Positions 46,551-56,772 of a DNA stretch of 64,000 nt are shown piece by piece. The position numbers were made by a program, and so were the translations under genes. The stretch lies in NCBI GenBank assembly GCA_004020365.1, contig SAQR01000028.1, forward strand, positions 1 through 64,000, given 5' to 3'. Positions within the stretch are counted from its first letter, which is position 1; every line of letters begins with the position of its first letter. Origin of the DNA: Mesorhizobium sp. (GTDB lineage: Bacteria > Pseudomonadota > Alphaproteobacteria > Rhizobiales > Rhizobiaceae). The notes beneath the pieces are model-generated. The model was given only the letters and a program-made list of their open reading frames with translations. It was not told the DNA's origin and did not search any database.

Positions 46551-46565
46551 GAACATAACAGGAAC
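46551..46565 (+). promoter_or_regulatory. LexA binding site (SOS box) of the imuA-imuB-dnaE2 operon
   Basis: GAAC (46551-46554), seven bases, GAAC (46562-46565): the exact direct-repeat consensus GAAC-N7-GAAC of the alphaproteobacterial LexA operator. It lies 25 nt before the imuA ATG, over the expected promoter. Confidence 0.88.
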
Positions 46566-46589
46566 AATTGTGAGTGGAAGCTGACCGTC

Positions 46590-47621
46590 ATGGCGACAAG
46601 CGCCGTGGCGCGGGAGACTGTTTTTGCCCTGCGCCGCCAGATCGCGAAGATCGAGGGAACGCTGCCCGAGCGCCTGCAGGCGCCGGCCGGCGCTCCCGTT
46701 GATGCGCCCCGGAATCCAACAGCTGATGTCACGCCTCACGATCTGACAATCGTCCGCCGCGGCCTCGCCGTGGCGCCGCCCGATGCGTTTCTGCGCACCG
46801 GCGCCGAAGCTCTCGACACCGCGCTCGGCGGCGGCCTGCCGAAGGCGGCGCTGAGCGAGATCCATGGTGCCGCGACCCGCGATGCCGGGGCCGTCGCCGG
46901 CTTCGCCCTGTCGCTCGTCAGCCTGATCCTCAAACAGGGGTCGCGACTACCGGTCCTGTGGATTGGCACCGCAGAAGTCTTCCGCGAGGCCGGCTTCCCC
47001 TATGCCACAGGGCTTCATCGCCTTTTCGGCATCGAGCCGGAGCAATTGCTGTTTTCCGAGGCGCCAAGGCTCCTCGACGCGCTGTGGACCGCCGAGGAGG
47101 CCGCCCGGATGACGGCGCTCGCCGCCGTCGTCCTCGAGATCCGCGGCAGTCCGCAGCGGCTGGACCTCACCGCGACGCGGCGGCTGCACGCCCGGGCACA
47201 GAGCGCCGGCCGGCCGGTGTTCCTGCTGCGCCAGGCGGGTGAGGCCGAGCCGACGGCGGCACCCGTCCGCCTCGTCCTGTCGGCGGCGCCGTCGGCACCG
47301 CGCCAGACGATCGCCGGGCCGCTCGCCGGCTCGATCGGCCGTCCCGCCTTCACCGTCAGCATCGGCAAGAGCCGCACCGCCTTGCCAGGACAATTCACAC
47401 TGGAGTGGAACCCCGATGAACGCAGTTTCGAGGAAAGAAGGACCGGGGAAGAACGGGCAGCGAATCCTGTCCCTGTGGTTTCCGCATCTCGCCGCGGAAA
47501 GGATCCTGCGCCAGCGTCTGGGGCGGTCCTGGCGTTCGCGACGGTCGGATCACCTGCCGCTGGTGATCAGCCATCGCCAGGCGAACGCGCAGCGCATCGC
47601 CGCCCTCGACGAGCGGGCTGA
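46590..47621 (+). CDS. imuA: ImuA, SOS mutagenesis accessory protein
   Basis: 343 residues of the RecA/SulA-like ImuA family. It works with ImuB and DnaE2 in DNA-damage-induced translesion synthesis. The conserved part includes EALDTALGGGLPKAALSEIH and LWIGTAEVFREAGFPYATGL; a degenerate nucleotide-binding region is seen rather than a full Walker A. The ATG at 46590 lies 25 nt after the SOS box. The last 68 or so codons (from 47416) overlap the start of imuB in another frame and encode an Arg/Ala/Pro-rich tail. Confidence 0.88.
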   Translation: MATSAVARETVFALRRQIAKIEGTLPERLQAPAGAPVDAPRNPTADVTPHDLTIVRRGLAVAPPDAFLRTGAEALDTALGGGLPKAALSEIHGAATRDAGAVAGFALSLVSLILKQGSRLPVLWIGTAEVFREAGFPYATGLHRLFGIEPEQLLFSEAPRLLDALWTAEEAARMTALAAVVLEIRGSPQRLDLTATRRLHARAQSAGRPVFLLRQAGEAEPTAAPVRLVLSAAPSAPRQTIAGPLAGSIGRPAFTVSIGKSRTALPGQFTLEWNPDERSFEERRTGEERAANPVPVVSASRRGKDPAPASGAVLAFATVGSPAAGDQPSPGERAAHRRPRRAG

Positions 47622-49044
47622 GGCGCTTCACCTGAAGCGCGGCATGGGCATAGCCGACGCGCGCGCCATGCATCCGTCGATCGACGTCGTGGAAGCCGAT
47701 CCCGAGGCCGACCGCCGCCTGCTCGAAAGCCTCGCCGACTGGTGCGACCGCTACACCCCGCTGGTGGCGATCGACGCAGCCGATGGCCTGTTCCTCGACG
47801 TCACCGGCTGTACCCATCTTTTCGGCGGCGAACGGGCGATGCTGGACGACATCCTGTCGCGCTTTTTCCATCAGGGTTTCGATGTCCGCGCCGGCCTTGC
47901 CGCTACACCAGGTGCTGCCTGGGCGGCAGCGCGGTTTTCTGGTGACCGCATCGTCCCCGGTGGCGAGGAGGAAGCGCTTCTCGCACCCTTGCCGCTGGCG
48001 GCGCTGCGCATCGAGCCTGAGATCCGCGCCAGCCTGGAAAGCGTCGGTCTGCGCACGGCGGGCGCCGTCATGGCAGCACCGCGCGCGCCGCTCGCCCGCC
48101 GCTTCGGCGGATCGCTGCTTTTGCGTCTCGACCAGGCGCTCGGCCGCCTCGACGAGGCGGTGTCGCCGCGCCTGCCGGTGGCGCCGCTTTCGGTCGAACG
48201 CCATCTCGCCGAACCCATCATGCTGACCGACGAAATAGAGCGGCTGGTGAAAATGCTGGCGACGACGTTGAAGGCGGACCTCGAGCGCCGCGGCGAAGGC
48301 GCAAGAAGGCTGGCGCTGCTGCTTTTCCGCGTCGACGGCGCCGTCAGCCGCATCGCCGTCGGCACCTCGCGGCCGTTGCGCGAGCCGTTGCTGATCCAGA
48401 AATTGTTCCACGAGAGGCTTGCCGCGCTCGAACAGGATATCGATGCCGGCTATGGCTTCGATCTCGTGCGCCTCTCGGTGCTGTCGGCCGCGACCTTCGA
48501 CATGCAGCAGGCGGATCTGACCGGCGAGACGCGCGACGAGGGCGCCGACATCGCCCTTTTCGCCGACCGCATCCGCGCCCGACTCGGCCACAGCGCGGTT
48601 TTGAAACCGGTCGCCGTCGAGAGTCATCTGCCCGAGCGCGCCGTCGCCATGCTTCCCTATGCGGAAGCGCCGCAAAGGGTCTCTGCGCCGAAGCAGCCGG
48701 ACAAGATGCCGGGCAAGATACAAGACACTAGGCCTGTCTTGCGGCCGGAACGGCCGATCCGGCTGTTCCGCTCGCCCGAGCCGATCGAGGTGCCGGCCAC
48801 CGAAATGCCTGAAGGACCGCCGCTGAACTTCCGCTGGCGGCGCGCACTCTACCGGGTAGCGCGCGCCGAAGGACCGGAACGCATCGCCCCGGAATGGTGG
48901 CGGCAGGCAGCTGGGCAGGAAGCGACCCGGGATTATTTCCGCATCGAGGATAGCGACGGCCGCCGTTACTGGCTTTATCGCCAGGGTCTCTACGGCGCCG
49001 CGCATGCGGCGCCGCGCTGGTTCATGCACGGGGTCTTCGCATGA
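47416..49044 (+). CDS. imuB: ImuB, Y-family polymerase-like protein
   Basis: 542 residues of the inactive Y-family (DinB/UmuC-like) group. The N-terminal [17 protein letters not shown] replaces the metal-binding DxD start of active polymerases; then [27 protein letters not shown] and a little-finger region. A C-terminal extension has an [12 protein letters not shown] segment, near which ImuB proteins usually bind the beta clamp. It bridges DnaE2 to the clamp. The ATG at 47416 overlaps imuA by 206 nt; no later start retains the conserved N-terminus. It ends in an ATGA overlap with dnaE2. Confidence 0.9.
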   Translation: MNAVSRKEGPGKNGQRILSLWFPHLAAERILRQRLGRSWRSRRSDHLPLVISHRQANAQRIAALDERAEALHLKRGMGIADARAMHPSIDVVEADPEADRRLLESLADWCDRYTPLVAIDAADGLFLDVTGCTHLFGGERAMLDDILSRFFHQGFDVRAGLAATPGAAWAAARFSGDRIVPGGEEEALLAPLPLAALRIEPEIRASLESVGLRTAGAVMAAPRAPLARRFGGSLLLRLDQALGRLDEAVSPRLPVAPLSVERHLAEPIMLTDEIERLVKMLATTLKADLERRGEGARRLALLLFRVDGAVSRIAVGTSRPLREPLLIQKLFHERLAALEQDIDAGYGFDLVRLSVLSAATFDMQQADLTGETRDEGADIALFADRIRARLGHSAVLKPVAVESHLPERAVAMLPYAEAPQRVSAPKQPDKMPGKIQDTRPVLRPERPIRLFRSPEPIEVPATEMPEGPPLNFRWRRALYRVARAEGPERIAPEWWRQAAGQEATRDYFRIEDSDGRRYWLYRQGLYGAAHAAPRWFMHGVFA

Positions 49045-52000
49045 ACGCGCTGGCGGTCGTCCCCTACGCCGAATTCGGCATCCAGTCGAATTTCTCGTTC
49101 CTGCGCGGCGCCTCGAAACCGGAGGAGCTGGTGGTCGCGGCAAAGTTCCTCGGCTTTTCGTCGATCGGGCTTGCCGACCGCAACACGGTGGCCGGCGTCG
49201 TGCGCGCCTGGCAGCAGGCCAGGGTGGAAGGTCTTTCCTATCATCCCGGCTGCCGCCTGGTTTTTTGCGATGGCACGCCCGACGTTCTCGCCTATCCGCA
49301 GGACCGCAAGGGCTGGGGCCATCTGTGCCGCATGCTGACGCAGGCCAATATGCGCGACGACAGCGAAAAGGGCGCACCGCTCCTCTACCGCGACGATCTT
49401 TTCGAATGGGGCGATCTCATGTCGCTGGCGATCCTGCCGGATCTGTCGACGCCGGCCGAGGACCTCAGGCTGATCAGCCGCCTAAAAGAGCGCTTCGGCA
49501 AGAACCTGCGGCTTGCCGTTTCGCCGGATTATCATGGCAACGACCGCTACCGCATCGAGCAGGCGGCGGCCATGGCCGAGACATCAGGCATTCCGCTGAT
49601 GGCGACCAACGACGTTCTTTACCATACGTCCGAACGGCGCCGGTTGCAGGACGTGCTGACGGCGATCCGCCTCAACGTGCCTGTTGCCGAAGCGGGGCTG
49701 GAACTGGCGGCCAATGCCGAGCGCCATTTGAAGCCGCCAATCGAGATGGCGCGGCTGTTCCGGCGGCATCCGCAGGCACTGTCGGAAACGCTGCGCTTTG
49801 CCGGCGAATTGAGCTTCTCTCTCCGTGACCTCCAATACAACTATCCCGACGAACCGACGGAATCGGGCCTCGGGCCCCAGGCCGAACTGGAAAGGCTGGC
49901 TCGGGAGGGAGCCGCGATACGCTACCCCTCAGGCGTTCCCGCCGATGTGACCAGGCGCATCCGCGAGGAACTCGCTTTGATCGAGCGCCTGAATTACGCG
50001 CGCTATTTCCTGACTGTCTACGACATCGTCAAATTCGCCCGCAGCCAGGGCATACTCTGCCAGGGGCGTGGCTCCGCGGCCAACTCGGTGGTCTGCTATT
50101 GCATCGGCATCACCGAAGTGGGGCCAGAGCGGATCGATTCGCTTTTCGAGCGTTTCATTTCCGAGGAAAGAAACGAGCCGCCCGACATCGATGTCGATTT
50201 CGAGCATGAAAAGCGCGAGGAGGTCATCCAGTATATCTACTCGAAATACAGCGCCAAGCGCACCGCGCTGGCCGCGGCCGTCGTCAGCTACCGGGGCCGG
50301 TCGGCGATGCGCGAAGTGGCCAAGGCGATGGGCCTGTCGGACGATGTCAGGAGCGCGTTGTCCAGCTCGATCTGGGGCTGGTCGACCTCGGAGCTCGGCG
50401 AAAAGGAGACCAGGGCCGGCGGCCTCGATCAAACCGATCCGTCGACAAGGCAGGTGATCGAATGCGCCAACGAGATCATGGGCTTTCCCCGTCATCTGTC
50501 GCAGCATGTCGGCGGCTTCGTCATCACCAGGGATCGGCTCGACGAGATCGTGCCCATCATCAAGACGGCGATGGACGAGCGCAAGATGGTCGAGTGGGAC
50601 AAGGACGATCTCGACGCGGTGAAAATCCTAAAAGTCGACGTGCTGGCGCTCGGCATGCTGACCTGCCTGCAGCGCGCCTTCACCCTGCTTAGGGATCATT
50701 ATCCTGATGCGCGGGACGATTTTGGCCGGCCCTATGTGCTGGCCACCCTCCCTGCCGAGGACAAACACGTCTACGACATGATCTGCCGCGCCGACACGAT
50801 CGGCGTTTTTCAGATCGAATCGCGCGCCCAGATGTCGATGCTGCCGCGGCTCAAGCCGAAAACATTCTATGACCTCGTCATCGAGGTGGCGATCGTGCGG
50901 CCCGGTCCGATCCAGGGCGACATGGTCCACCCTTATCTGCGCCGCCGGCAGGGCAAGGAAAAACCCGAATATCCCAAGCCGGAACTGGAAGAGATCCTCG
51001 GCAGGACGCTGGGCGTGCCGCTGTTCCAGGAGCAGGCGATGAAGATCGCCATCGTCGCCGGCGGCTTCAGGCCGGGCGAGGCCGATCAACTGCGCCGCGC
51101 CATGGCCACTTTCAAGCGCACCGGCACGATCGGCAATTATCGCAAGCGGATGGTCGACGGCATGGTTTTGCGGGGTTACGAAAAGGACTTCGCCGAGCGC
51201 TGCTTCAAGCAGATCGAGGGTTTTGGCGAATATGGCTTTCCCGAAAGCCATGCCGCCTCCTTCGCCCTGCTGGTCTATGCCTCCTGCTGGTTCAAGACCT
51301 TCTATCCCGACGTGTTCTGCGCCGCGATCCTGAATTCCCAGCCGATGGGGTTTTATCAGCCGGCTCAGCTTGTCCGCGACGCGCGCGACCATGGCGTCGA
51401 AATCCGCGAGGTCGACGTCAATTTTTCCGGTTGGGACTGCGCGCTGGAGGAAGTGCCTTTCGATCCAACCCGCATCCTCGACCGCCATGCCGAAATGCGC
51501 GGCGTCATCCGGACCAGCCATGCCGTCCGGCTGGGTTTCCGCCAGGTCAAGGGCCTGTCGAAGGAGCGCATGGAGGTGTTTGTCGCCAGACGCGGCGACG
51601 GCTACGCAACCGTTCGCGATGTCTGGCTGCGCTCAGGCCTCTATGTCGACGAGATCGAGAAGCTGGCGCAAGCCGACGCTTTCCGTTCGCTCGGCCTCGA
51701 CCGCCGCGACGCCCTGTGGGCGGTCCGCGCGCTCGACGGCAGGAGTGCCGCCGAGACCCTGCCGCTGTTCGACCGGCCGGCGATCCGCTTGCGCGATCTT
51801 GAGCCCGAGACCAGGCTGCCGACAATGCCGCTCGGCGAGCACGTCGTCCACGACTACCGCTCGCTCGGCCTGTCGCTGAAGGCGCATCCGCTTGCCTTTC
51901 TGCGCCAGCGGCTGGACCGTTCCGGCGTCATCCCCAATGCACGCCTAGGCCAGGTTCGGGACGGCAAGCGCGTTTCGGTAGCCGGCCTTGTCCTGGTGCG

Positions 52001-52325
52001 GCAGCGGCCGGGCAACGCCAAAGCGATTTTTCTGACGCTGGAAGACGAGCAGGCGGTCGCCAACGTCATTCTCTGGGAAAGGACTTTTAACCGCTATCGG
52101 CCCATCGTCATGGGCGCGCGGCTGGTCCGCGTCACCGGCAAACTGCAGTCGGAATCGGACGTCATCCATATCGTCGCCGAGAAGGTCGAGGATCTGACAC
52201 CTTGGCTGTCCATGCTTTTGCAGGAGAAGCCTGATGTACCTGTCGTGCAAAACGACCGGCAGGACATCGCGACGCTATCGGGGAAGGCAGAAAGGGTCAT
52301 GCCCAAGGGGCGGAATTTTCAATAG
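49041..52325 (+). CDS. dnaE2: Error-prone DNA polymerase DnaE2 (ImuC)
   Basis: 1094 residues, C-family translesion polymerase. PHP domain at the N-terminus begins [21 protein letters not shown], without the full set of PHP metal histidines. The palm has the aspartate cluster Asp382/384/386 in [15 protein letters not shown] and the later [15 protein letters not shown]-terminal OB fold lies about 960-1060. It extends past lesions and causes most SOS mutagenesis. The start ATG at 49041 overlaps the imuB stop (ATGA), so all three proteins are coupled and under the SOS box at 46551. Confidence 0.96.
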   Translation: MNALAVVPYAEFGIQSNFSFLRGASKPEELVVAAKFLGFSSIGLADRNTVAGVVRAWQQARVEGLSYHPGCRLVFCDGTPDVLAYPQDRKGWGHLCRMLTQANMRDDSEKGAPLLYRDDLFEWGDLMSLAILPDLSTPAEDLRLISRLKERFGKNLRLAVSPDYHGNDRYRIEQAAAMAETSGIPLMATNDVLYHTSERRRLQDVLTAIRLNVPVAEAGLELAANAERHLKPPIEMARLFRRHPQALSETLRFAGELSFSLRDLQYNYPDEPTESGLGPQAELERLAREGAAIRYPSGVPADVTRRIREELALIERLNYARYFLTVYDIVKFARSQGILCQGRGSAANSVVCYCIGITEVGPERIDSLFERFISEERNEPPDIDVDFEHEKREEVIQYIYSKYSAKRTALAAAVVSYRGRSAMREVAKAMGLSDDVRSALSSSIWGWSTSELGEKETRAGGLDQTDPSTRQVIECANEIMGFPRHLSQHVGGFVITRDRLDEIVPIIKTAMDERKMVEWDKDDLDAVKILKVDVLALGMLTCLQRAFTLLRDHYPDARDDFGRPYVLATLPAEDKHVYDMICRADTIGVFQIESRAQMSMLPRLKPKTFYDLVIEVAIVRPGPIQGDMVHPYLRRRQGKEKPEYPKPELEEILGRTLGVPLFQEQAMKIAIVAGGFRPGEADQLRRAMATFKRTGTIGNYRKRMVDGMVLRGYEKDFAERCFKQIEGFGEYGFPESHAASFALLVYASCWFKTFYPDVFCAAILNSQPMGFYQPAQLVRDARDHGVEIREVDVNFSGWDCALEEVPFDPTRILDRHAEMRGVIRTSHAVRLGFRQVKGLSKERMEVFVARRGDGYATVRDVWLRSGLYVDEIEKLAQADAFRSLGLDRRDALWAVRALDGRSAAETLPLFDRPAIRLRDLEPETRLPTMPLGEHVVHDYRSLGLSLKAHPLAFLRQRLDRSGVIPNARLGQVRDGKRVSVAGLVLVRQRPGNAKAIFLTLEDEQAVANVILWERTFNRYRPIVMGARLVRVTGKLQSESDVIHIVAEKVEDLTPWLSMLLQEKPDVPVVQNDRQDIATLSGKAERVMPKGRNFQ

Positions 52326-52338
52326 GGACCCACGCCTT

Positions 52339-52600
52339 CGTCATCCTAGGGCGGAGCGACGCGAAGCGGAGCGCAGACCCTAGGATCCATGCCGTGACAT
52401 ACGCCGAAGAATGCAGTGGCTCGGAATGGCGCTGATGTTTGCAACGGCGGCATCTACCCTTTCAGCTAGCATGAGCTACGCAGCCAGTCGGCGCGATGAA
52501 GCGCTCGATTCTGGTCCGCCGAAGCACTGCCGCCGGGTAACGGCATGGATCCCAAGGTCTTCGCGACGTCGCTTCGCTCCTGCTCCGCCCTGGGATGACG
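52339..52600. repeat. long inverted repeat (two ~60-bp arms)
   Basis: The left arm (52339-52397), from CGTCATCCTAGGGCGGAGCG to GATCCATGCCGT, reappears in inverted orientation at 52540-52600 with scattered mismatches. Each arm is itself a hairpin. The 140 nt between the arms hold no recognisable gene. This is a second, unrelated dispersed repeat type, here just after dnaE2. Confidence 0.85.
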
Positions 52601-52674
52601 AAAGGAGGGACGTGTCGGCCAATATCCAAGGTTGCCGCTGAGAGGAATTACCGACATTCCCTCCCGATCGTCAT

Positions 52675-52914
52675 TCAAGACGGCCCACCCAACCGCGGCG
52701 GCGGCAATCCGTCGTCGAAGGGGAGCGAGCGCGCCTCCGAAGGCAGCATGATCGGGATGCCGTCACGCACCGGATAGGCAAGCCGTGCGACCCTCGAGAT
52801 GAGTTCGCTGCGCTCCGGGTCCCAGCTAAGCGGACCCTTGGTCAGCGGGCAGGCCAGTAATTCCAGCAGTTTTGGGTCGACATTGGCCTTCTTTCCGTCA
52901 CGCCCATCCACCAT
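52675..52914 (-). CDS. Trm112 family protein
   Basis: 79 residues. [20 protein letters not shown] and [19 protein letters not shown] mark the family. Trm112-like proteins are small zinc-ribbon-derived activators of methyltransferases; the bacterial form here retains one Cys only. The start is ATG at 52914. The neighbouring LON-domain gene on the same strand is 257 nt upstream, with a repeat element in between. Confidence 0.9.
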   Translation of the reverse strand: MVDGRDGKKANVDPKLLELLACPLTKGPLSWDPERSELISRVARLAYPVRDGIPIMLPSEARSLPFDDGLPPPRLGGPS

Positions 52915-52956
52915 TTTTGTCAGTCCTCGCGTCCGTCCTCAGTCTTCGTGCGTTGA

Positions 52957-53134
52957 CGCTGCCCCTCACCTGCCTGCCGGCATCCTCTCCCCGTATAATG
53001 ACGGGGAGAGGGACGCTCTCATCGACGGTTTCGCCAACCACCCGCGTTGCAGAATGTCCGCCAAGGCTGCCGACAGCCCCTTCTCCCGTCCCTATACGGG
53101 GAGAAGTGCCCGGCAGGGCGATGAGGGGCGGCGC
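52957..53134. repeat. dispersed palindromic element (family A)
   Basis: Left end GCTGCCCCTCACCTGCCTGC, hairpins CCTCTCCCCGT...ACGGGGAGAGG and CTCCCGTCCCTATACGGGGAG, right end GTGCCCGGCAGGGCGATGAG. It lies between two same-strand genes (LON-domain and Trm112). Confidence 0.87.
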
Positions 53135-53171
53135 CGACTTCCGTAGCTGGCTCTGCGTCTTTCCACCCAAC

Positions 53172-53891
53172 CTACTGCAAACTCGACCCGAAATCCTCGT
53201 TTTCGCGTGCCAGCGCCATTTCGGTGATGGCGATCAGCGTTTCGGCGCGTGTCTTCAGGTCCGCCGCTTCGAGCAGCGCCTGTTTTTCGGCCGGCCCGTA
53301 GGGCGCCATCATCGACAGCGCATTGACCAGCATGGCGTTTTCAGCGCGGCTGACGCTTTCCCAGTCCGCTTCAAGATCGTTGGCCTGCAAATAGGCGCGA
53401 AACGCCCTGAGCAGCGCCGGCCGGTCGATCCCGGTCTCGGCCTGATCTTCGTCGAGATCGGCGAGAAACGGCGCGAACCGGCACTGGCGGAACGGAGTCT
53501 TGACCGCAAGCTCCTGCACGATGCGGAACCGGCAAACACCTTGCAGCGAAATCAGATAGCGGCCGTCGCCGCTCTCTGAAAGCGCGATAATGCGTCCGGC
53601 GCAGCCGACATTGCAGAGTTCCGGTTCGCCGTCGGCACGCCGCGCACCGTCGAGGCTGGGCTGTATGACGCCAATCAGCCGCGGTCCGGCGATCGCCTCG
53701 TCGACCATCTCCAGATAGCGCGGCTCGAAAATGTTGAGCGGCATGCGGCCGCCCGGCAGCAGCAAGGCGCCTTCAAGCGGGAAGATTGGCACCGTCGGCG
53801 GCAAATCCGTATCGAGCCGGTAATGCGCGTTTCCCGCCTGCACTTCAAAACCTCCGCTCGCTCCCTCAAGAAGCGCATCAAGCCCGCTCAT
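53172..53891 (-). CDS. LON peptidase N-terminal (substrate-binding) domain protein
   Basis: 239 residues, a free-standing LON substrate-binding (PUA-like) domain without ATPase or protease parts. VPIFPLEGALLLPGGRMPLNIFEPRY, then GVIQPSLDG, GCAGRIIALSESGDGRYLISL, and a helical C-terminus with ALSMMAPYGPAEKQALLEA. Function unknown. The start is ATG at 53891; a later GTG at about codon 17 would give the shorter form found in some relatives. Confidence 0.88.
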   Translation of the reverse strand: MSGLDALLEGASGGFEVQAGNAHYRLDTDLPPTVPIFPLEGALLLPGGRMPLNIFEPRYLEMVDEAIAGPRLIGVIQPSLDGARRADGEPELCNVGCAGRIIALSESGDGRYLISLQGVCRFRIVQELAVKTPFRQCRFAPFLADLDEDQAETGIDRPALLRAFRAYLQANDLEADWESVSRAENAMLVNALSMMAPYGPAEKQALLEAADLKTRAETLIAITEMALARENEDFGSSLQ

Positions 53892-54011
53892 CCCTCCGCA
53901 ACCTGACCCAAAATCGTCACCAGGCGAAGAACGGATCGGTCAGGCCTCCTAATCTGGCGCAGCCGTCGCCGACCGCAAGACCGTTACGCAAAAACAAGCT
54001 TGAGGCTGCGC

Positions 54012-55010
54012 TCAGGAAAACAGCAGCGACGACAATTTGCGCCGCGCCGCCAGCGTTGCCTCGTCGGTCATGCCCCATGCCTCGAAGAACTGCAGCAACT
54101 GCGTCTTGGCGCCGTCGTCGTTCCACGAGCGATCGGCCTTGACGATCGCCAGCAGATTGTCGGCTGCGGCCATGCGCTCGCCGTTGGCGTTCTGGATCAT
54201 GGCAAGCTCGAAACGTGCCTGATGATCCCCGGGGTTCTCAGCCAGGCGTCGCTCGAGCTCGGCCGGATTGCCAAGTGCTGCCGCCTGCGCAGCAAGCGCC
54301 ATCTTGGCGCGCAGCGCGGCGAGCGGCGGCGCATCCTTTTTTGCTTCCGGCGCCCGCGCCAGCACGGCTTCGGCGCCCTCGGCATCGCCGGCCTCGAACA
54401 GCAGATCGCCCAGCCCGGCAATGGCCTCGATCGTCTCCGGCGCCTGTTCCAGGATCGCGTCGTAGATGTCCGCCGCGGTCTGCACATCGCCGGCGGCGCG
54501 CGCCTCGGCGGCCGCGGCAAGCGCCTCGGCCACCTGCGGCGCACCATTACCCTTGCCGCCGACCTTCTGGATGAAGGCGGCGATCTGGCTCTCGGGAATG
54601 GCGCCCATGAAGCCGTCGACCGGCTGGCCATCCCTGAACGCGATGACCGCCGGTATCGACTGGATGCCGAGCTGTCCAGCGATCGAAGGATGGTCGTCGA
54701 TGTTCATCTTGACCAGCTTGACCTTGCCGCCGGCGGCGGTGACCGCCTTTTCCAGCAGTGGCGTCAGCTGCTTGCAGGGCCCGCACCATGGCGCCCAGAA
54801 ATCGACCAGCACCGGCTGACGGCGCGATTCCTGGATGACGTCGGCGGCAAATGCTGCGGTCGTCGTCTCCTTGATGACGTCGACGGCGACAGGCGGGTCG
54901 CCAAGCGCGACTTTTGCGGGGCTGGCGTCAGTGCCGCCATACTGCACAGTGGTGGCATACTGTCCGCCATTGCCGCCAAATGGGCCGCCAAATTGATTGT
55001 TGTCGCTCAT
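54012..55010 (-). CDS. Thioredoxin-like chaperedoxin CnoX/YbbN
   Basis: 332 residues. A glycine/asparagine-rich N-terminus (1-26), then a thioredoxin fold with active-site Cys76-Gly-Pro-Cys79 (FWAPWCGPCK), cis-Pro in IQSIPAVIAF, and a C-terminal TPR-like helical domain (about 170-330). The plan matches CnoX, which protects proteins from over-oxidation and passes them to chaperones. The CGPC pair suggests reducing activity is kept, unlike E. coli YbbN. The start is ATG at 55010. Confidence 0.88.
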   Translation of the reverse strand: MSDNNQFGGPFGGNGGQYATTVQYGGTDASPAKVALGDPPVAVDVIKETTTAAFAADVIQESRRQPVLVDFWAPWCGPCKQLTPLLEKAVTAAGGKVKLVKMNIDDHPSIAGQLGIQSIPAVIAFRDGQPVDGFMGAIPESQIAAFIQKVGGKGNGAPQVAEALAAAAEARAAGDVQTAADIYDAILEQAPETIEAIAGLGDLLFEAGDAEGAEAVLARAPEAKKDAPPLAALRAKMALAAQAAALGNPAELERRLAENPGDHQARFELAMIQNANGERMAAADNLLAIVKADRSWNDDGAKTQLLQFFEAWGMTDEATLAARRKLSSLLFS

Positions 55011-55102
55011 CTCGTGCCCTTTCGGTCGCCGCCCGGCCGCCAGCCCGGCGCAACATCCTTAATTCTCGCTCAGAAGTCGGTTTATTGTCATCCATGTGGC
55101 GA

Positions 55103-55600
55103 TCATGCCGTGACTTTCAAGATAACAGCATCATGCCCGGTTGCCTCGACGAATTTGACCAGGTCGGCGGCGGCGATCGATGTCGTCGCCTCGTTGGTTA
55201 GCGGATGGGCGTTGATGACGGCATGGCGCATCAACTCCTGGTCGAGAACGACCTTGACCCGCAACTGCGTATCGTTGATCACGCCGAACACGGTGACCGC
55301 GCCCGGAGCGACGCCGAGAAGCTCCATCAGCATCTCCGGCTTGCCGAAGGAAACGCGCCCGGCGGCGCCGATGATTTGGTGGATCTGCTTGAGATCGACC
55401 ACCGCCTCCTCATCGACGCTGACCAGGAAGAAATTGTCCTTCCTGTCTTTGAGAAACAGGTTCTTGGTGTGCCCGCCGGCGATTTCCCCGCGCAGCGCCT
55501 GCGAATCGGCGACCGTGAACAGCGGCGGATGACGCAGGGTCGAGACCTCGATCCCGAGATCGGCGAGAAAGGCGAAAAGCTCGGCTTCGGTTTTCGGCAT
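55103..55600 (-). CDS. proX: Prolyl-tRNA editing protein ProX (YbaK/EbsC family)
   Basis: 165 residues. A trans-editing deacylase of the INS/YbaK superfamily: LRHPPLFTVADSQALRGEI, HTKNLFLKDRKDNFFLV with the catalytic Lys, and SFGKPEMLMELLGVAPGAVT. It removes Ala or similar amino acids from mischarged tRNA(Pro). The ATG at 55600 is used; the frame runs to 55819, but that part holds a GC-biased stretch without family match. Confidence 0.92.
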   Translation of the reverse strand: MPKTEAELFAFLADLGIEVSTLRHPPLFTVADSQALRGEIAGGHTKNLFLKDRKDNFFLVSVDEEAVVDLKQIHQIIGAAGRVSFGKPEMLMELLGVAPGAVTVFGVINDTQLRVKVVLDQELMRHAVINAHPLTNEATTSIAAADLVKFVEATGHDAVILKVTA

Positions 55601-55852
55601 TGTCGTTTCTTGTCGGACTTTCCAGTTGTTGCGGTTTGGCTTGTTGTCGCGGTTTGGATCATGCCGTTTACGGCTAATGACGCGGCCGAGACAAGACCGT
55701 TGCGCAGCAAGGCTGCCGATTGCGCTCCTGTCCGCGCCAGGGAAGGCTCGTTTACGCCGCCGGCTGCGGCCCAAAAAACCTGCGATTTCCCTGTTGCAAT
55801 CGCCGCGCCCTTCAGCCATATAGGCGCGGCTTGCGGCCCAAAAGCCGCGCGA

Positions 55853-55927
55853 GCGGGTGTAGCTCAGGGGTAGAGCACAACCTTGCCAAGGTTGGGGTCG
55901 AGCGTTCGAATCGCTTCACCCGCTCCA
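55853..55927 (+). tRNA. tRNA-Gly (anticodon GCC)
   Basis: The acceptor GCGGGTG pairs with CACCCGC, followed by T and an encoded CCA. Anticodon stem CAACC / GGTTG encloses loop TTGCCAA, anticodon GCC at 55885-55887. The T-arm contains GTTCGAATC. D-loop AGCTCAGGGGTAGAGC is canonical. Confidence 0.97.
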
Positions 55928-55953
55928 GTTTCCCAAGCGGGAATCAAGCATCG

Positions 55954-55983
55954 AAAAGCCGCGGTTCGCCGCGGCTTTTTCGC
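55954..55983 (+). terminator. Rho-independent terminator after tRNA-Gly
   Basis: AAAAGCCGCGG / CCGCGGCTTTT, 11 bp, capped by a TTCG (UUCG) tetraloop and followed by TTTTT. It starts 27 nt after the CCA end. A very stable hairpin. Confidence 0.92.
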
Positions 55984-56240
55984 GTTTGGGCTGCACGGCA
56001 TCACTCAGCAGGCGGAGCGAGCTCGTCGTTTGCCGGCTGCCTTTGGCCTGCAGGCGCTTCGTTCGCCGCTCGGAATACCCCCAATAGAGTTAGGACTTTT
56101 GCTTTTCAATTTCGGACCAAGGTCCCTTGCGGACAGGTGTATTTAAACCAAACTGGCTAAGTAGTGGACCATCATATTAGATAGTCCTCATATCATAGTC
56201 CGGAATCATCCTGGCGGGAGGGCGGCTCGAAGGAGGAATT

Positions 56241-56600
56241 ATGAAAACTCGAACCAGTCTGTTCGCAGCGGTCGCCGCTCTCGCCCTTGTCGCGTCTCCA
56301 GTCCTCGCCGGACCCGGCGGCAATGGCGGCGGAAAGGGTAACGGCGCAAGCAACGGCAACGGCGGCAACTCGGCCGCGGCCGGATCGCAGGGACACGGAG
56401 CCGCAACGTCTGCGGCGGCCAGGGATAAGTCCACTCGGGGAATTGCTCATGCAATGGCTGTCGTTTCGACGACGCCGGCCTCGCCGCAGGCCACCCTGTC
56501 CTTGCAGGCAGCCTTGGACAAGTTCCTGGCAAGAACGGCCGCGGATGATCCGGTAGAGTCTTCCGACGACACCTCCGAAATTCCCGACGCTGCCGAATAG
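56241..56600 (+). CDS. Small secreted glycine/asparagine-rich protein
   Basis: 119 residues. Signal peptide 1-23 (cleavage at VLA-GP), then a Gly/Asn/Ser-rich segment (about 24-55) with no predicted structure, and a C-terminal Ala/Ser/Asp region ending in an acidic tail. A textbook AAGGAGGA lies 5 nt before the ATG, so strong translation is expected. I know no family. The 55984-56240 gap upstream has no other gene and presumably holds the promoter. Confidence 0.7.
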   Translation: MKTRTSLFAAVAALALVASPVLAGPGGNGGGKGNGASNGNGGNSAAAGSQGHGAATSAAARDKSTRGIAHAMAVVSTTPASPQATLSLQAALDKFLARTAADDPVESSDDTSEIPDAAE

Positions 56601-56772
56601 AATTGCAAATCCGTCCGCCGCGCTGCGGCGCCTCGTAGCCTCGAGATTCTTGGTCGGTTGGCGGGCTCCTTCATCTGTTCGGCCGATGCCGTGGGTCAAG
56701 AAAAAGCCAACATTCGAGTCCGATCCTAAGGGATCCCCTGGAACGGTCCTGCCCCTACAGACGGTCCAGAGA

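Noticed and set aside
47395-49377. 660-codon frame antisense to imuB
   Set aside because: Shadow of imuB; Arg/Ala/Asp low-complexity product with no domain.
55601-55819. N-terminal extension of ProX
   Set aside because: The family domain begins just after the ATG at 55600; upstream codons look non-coding.
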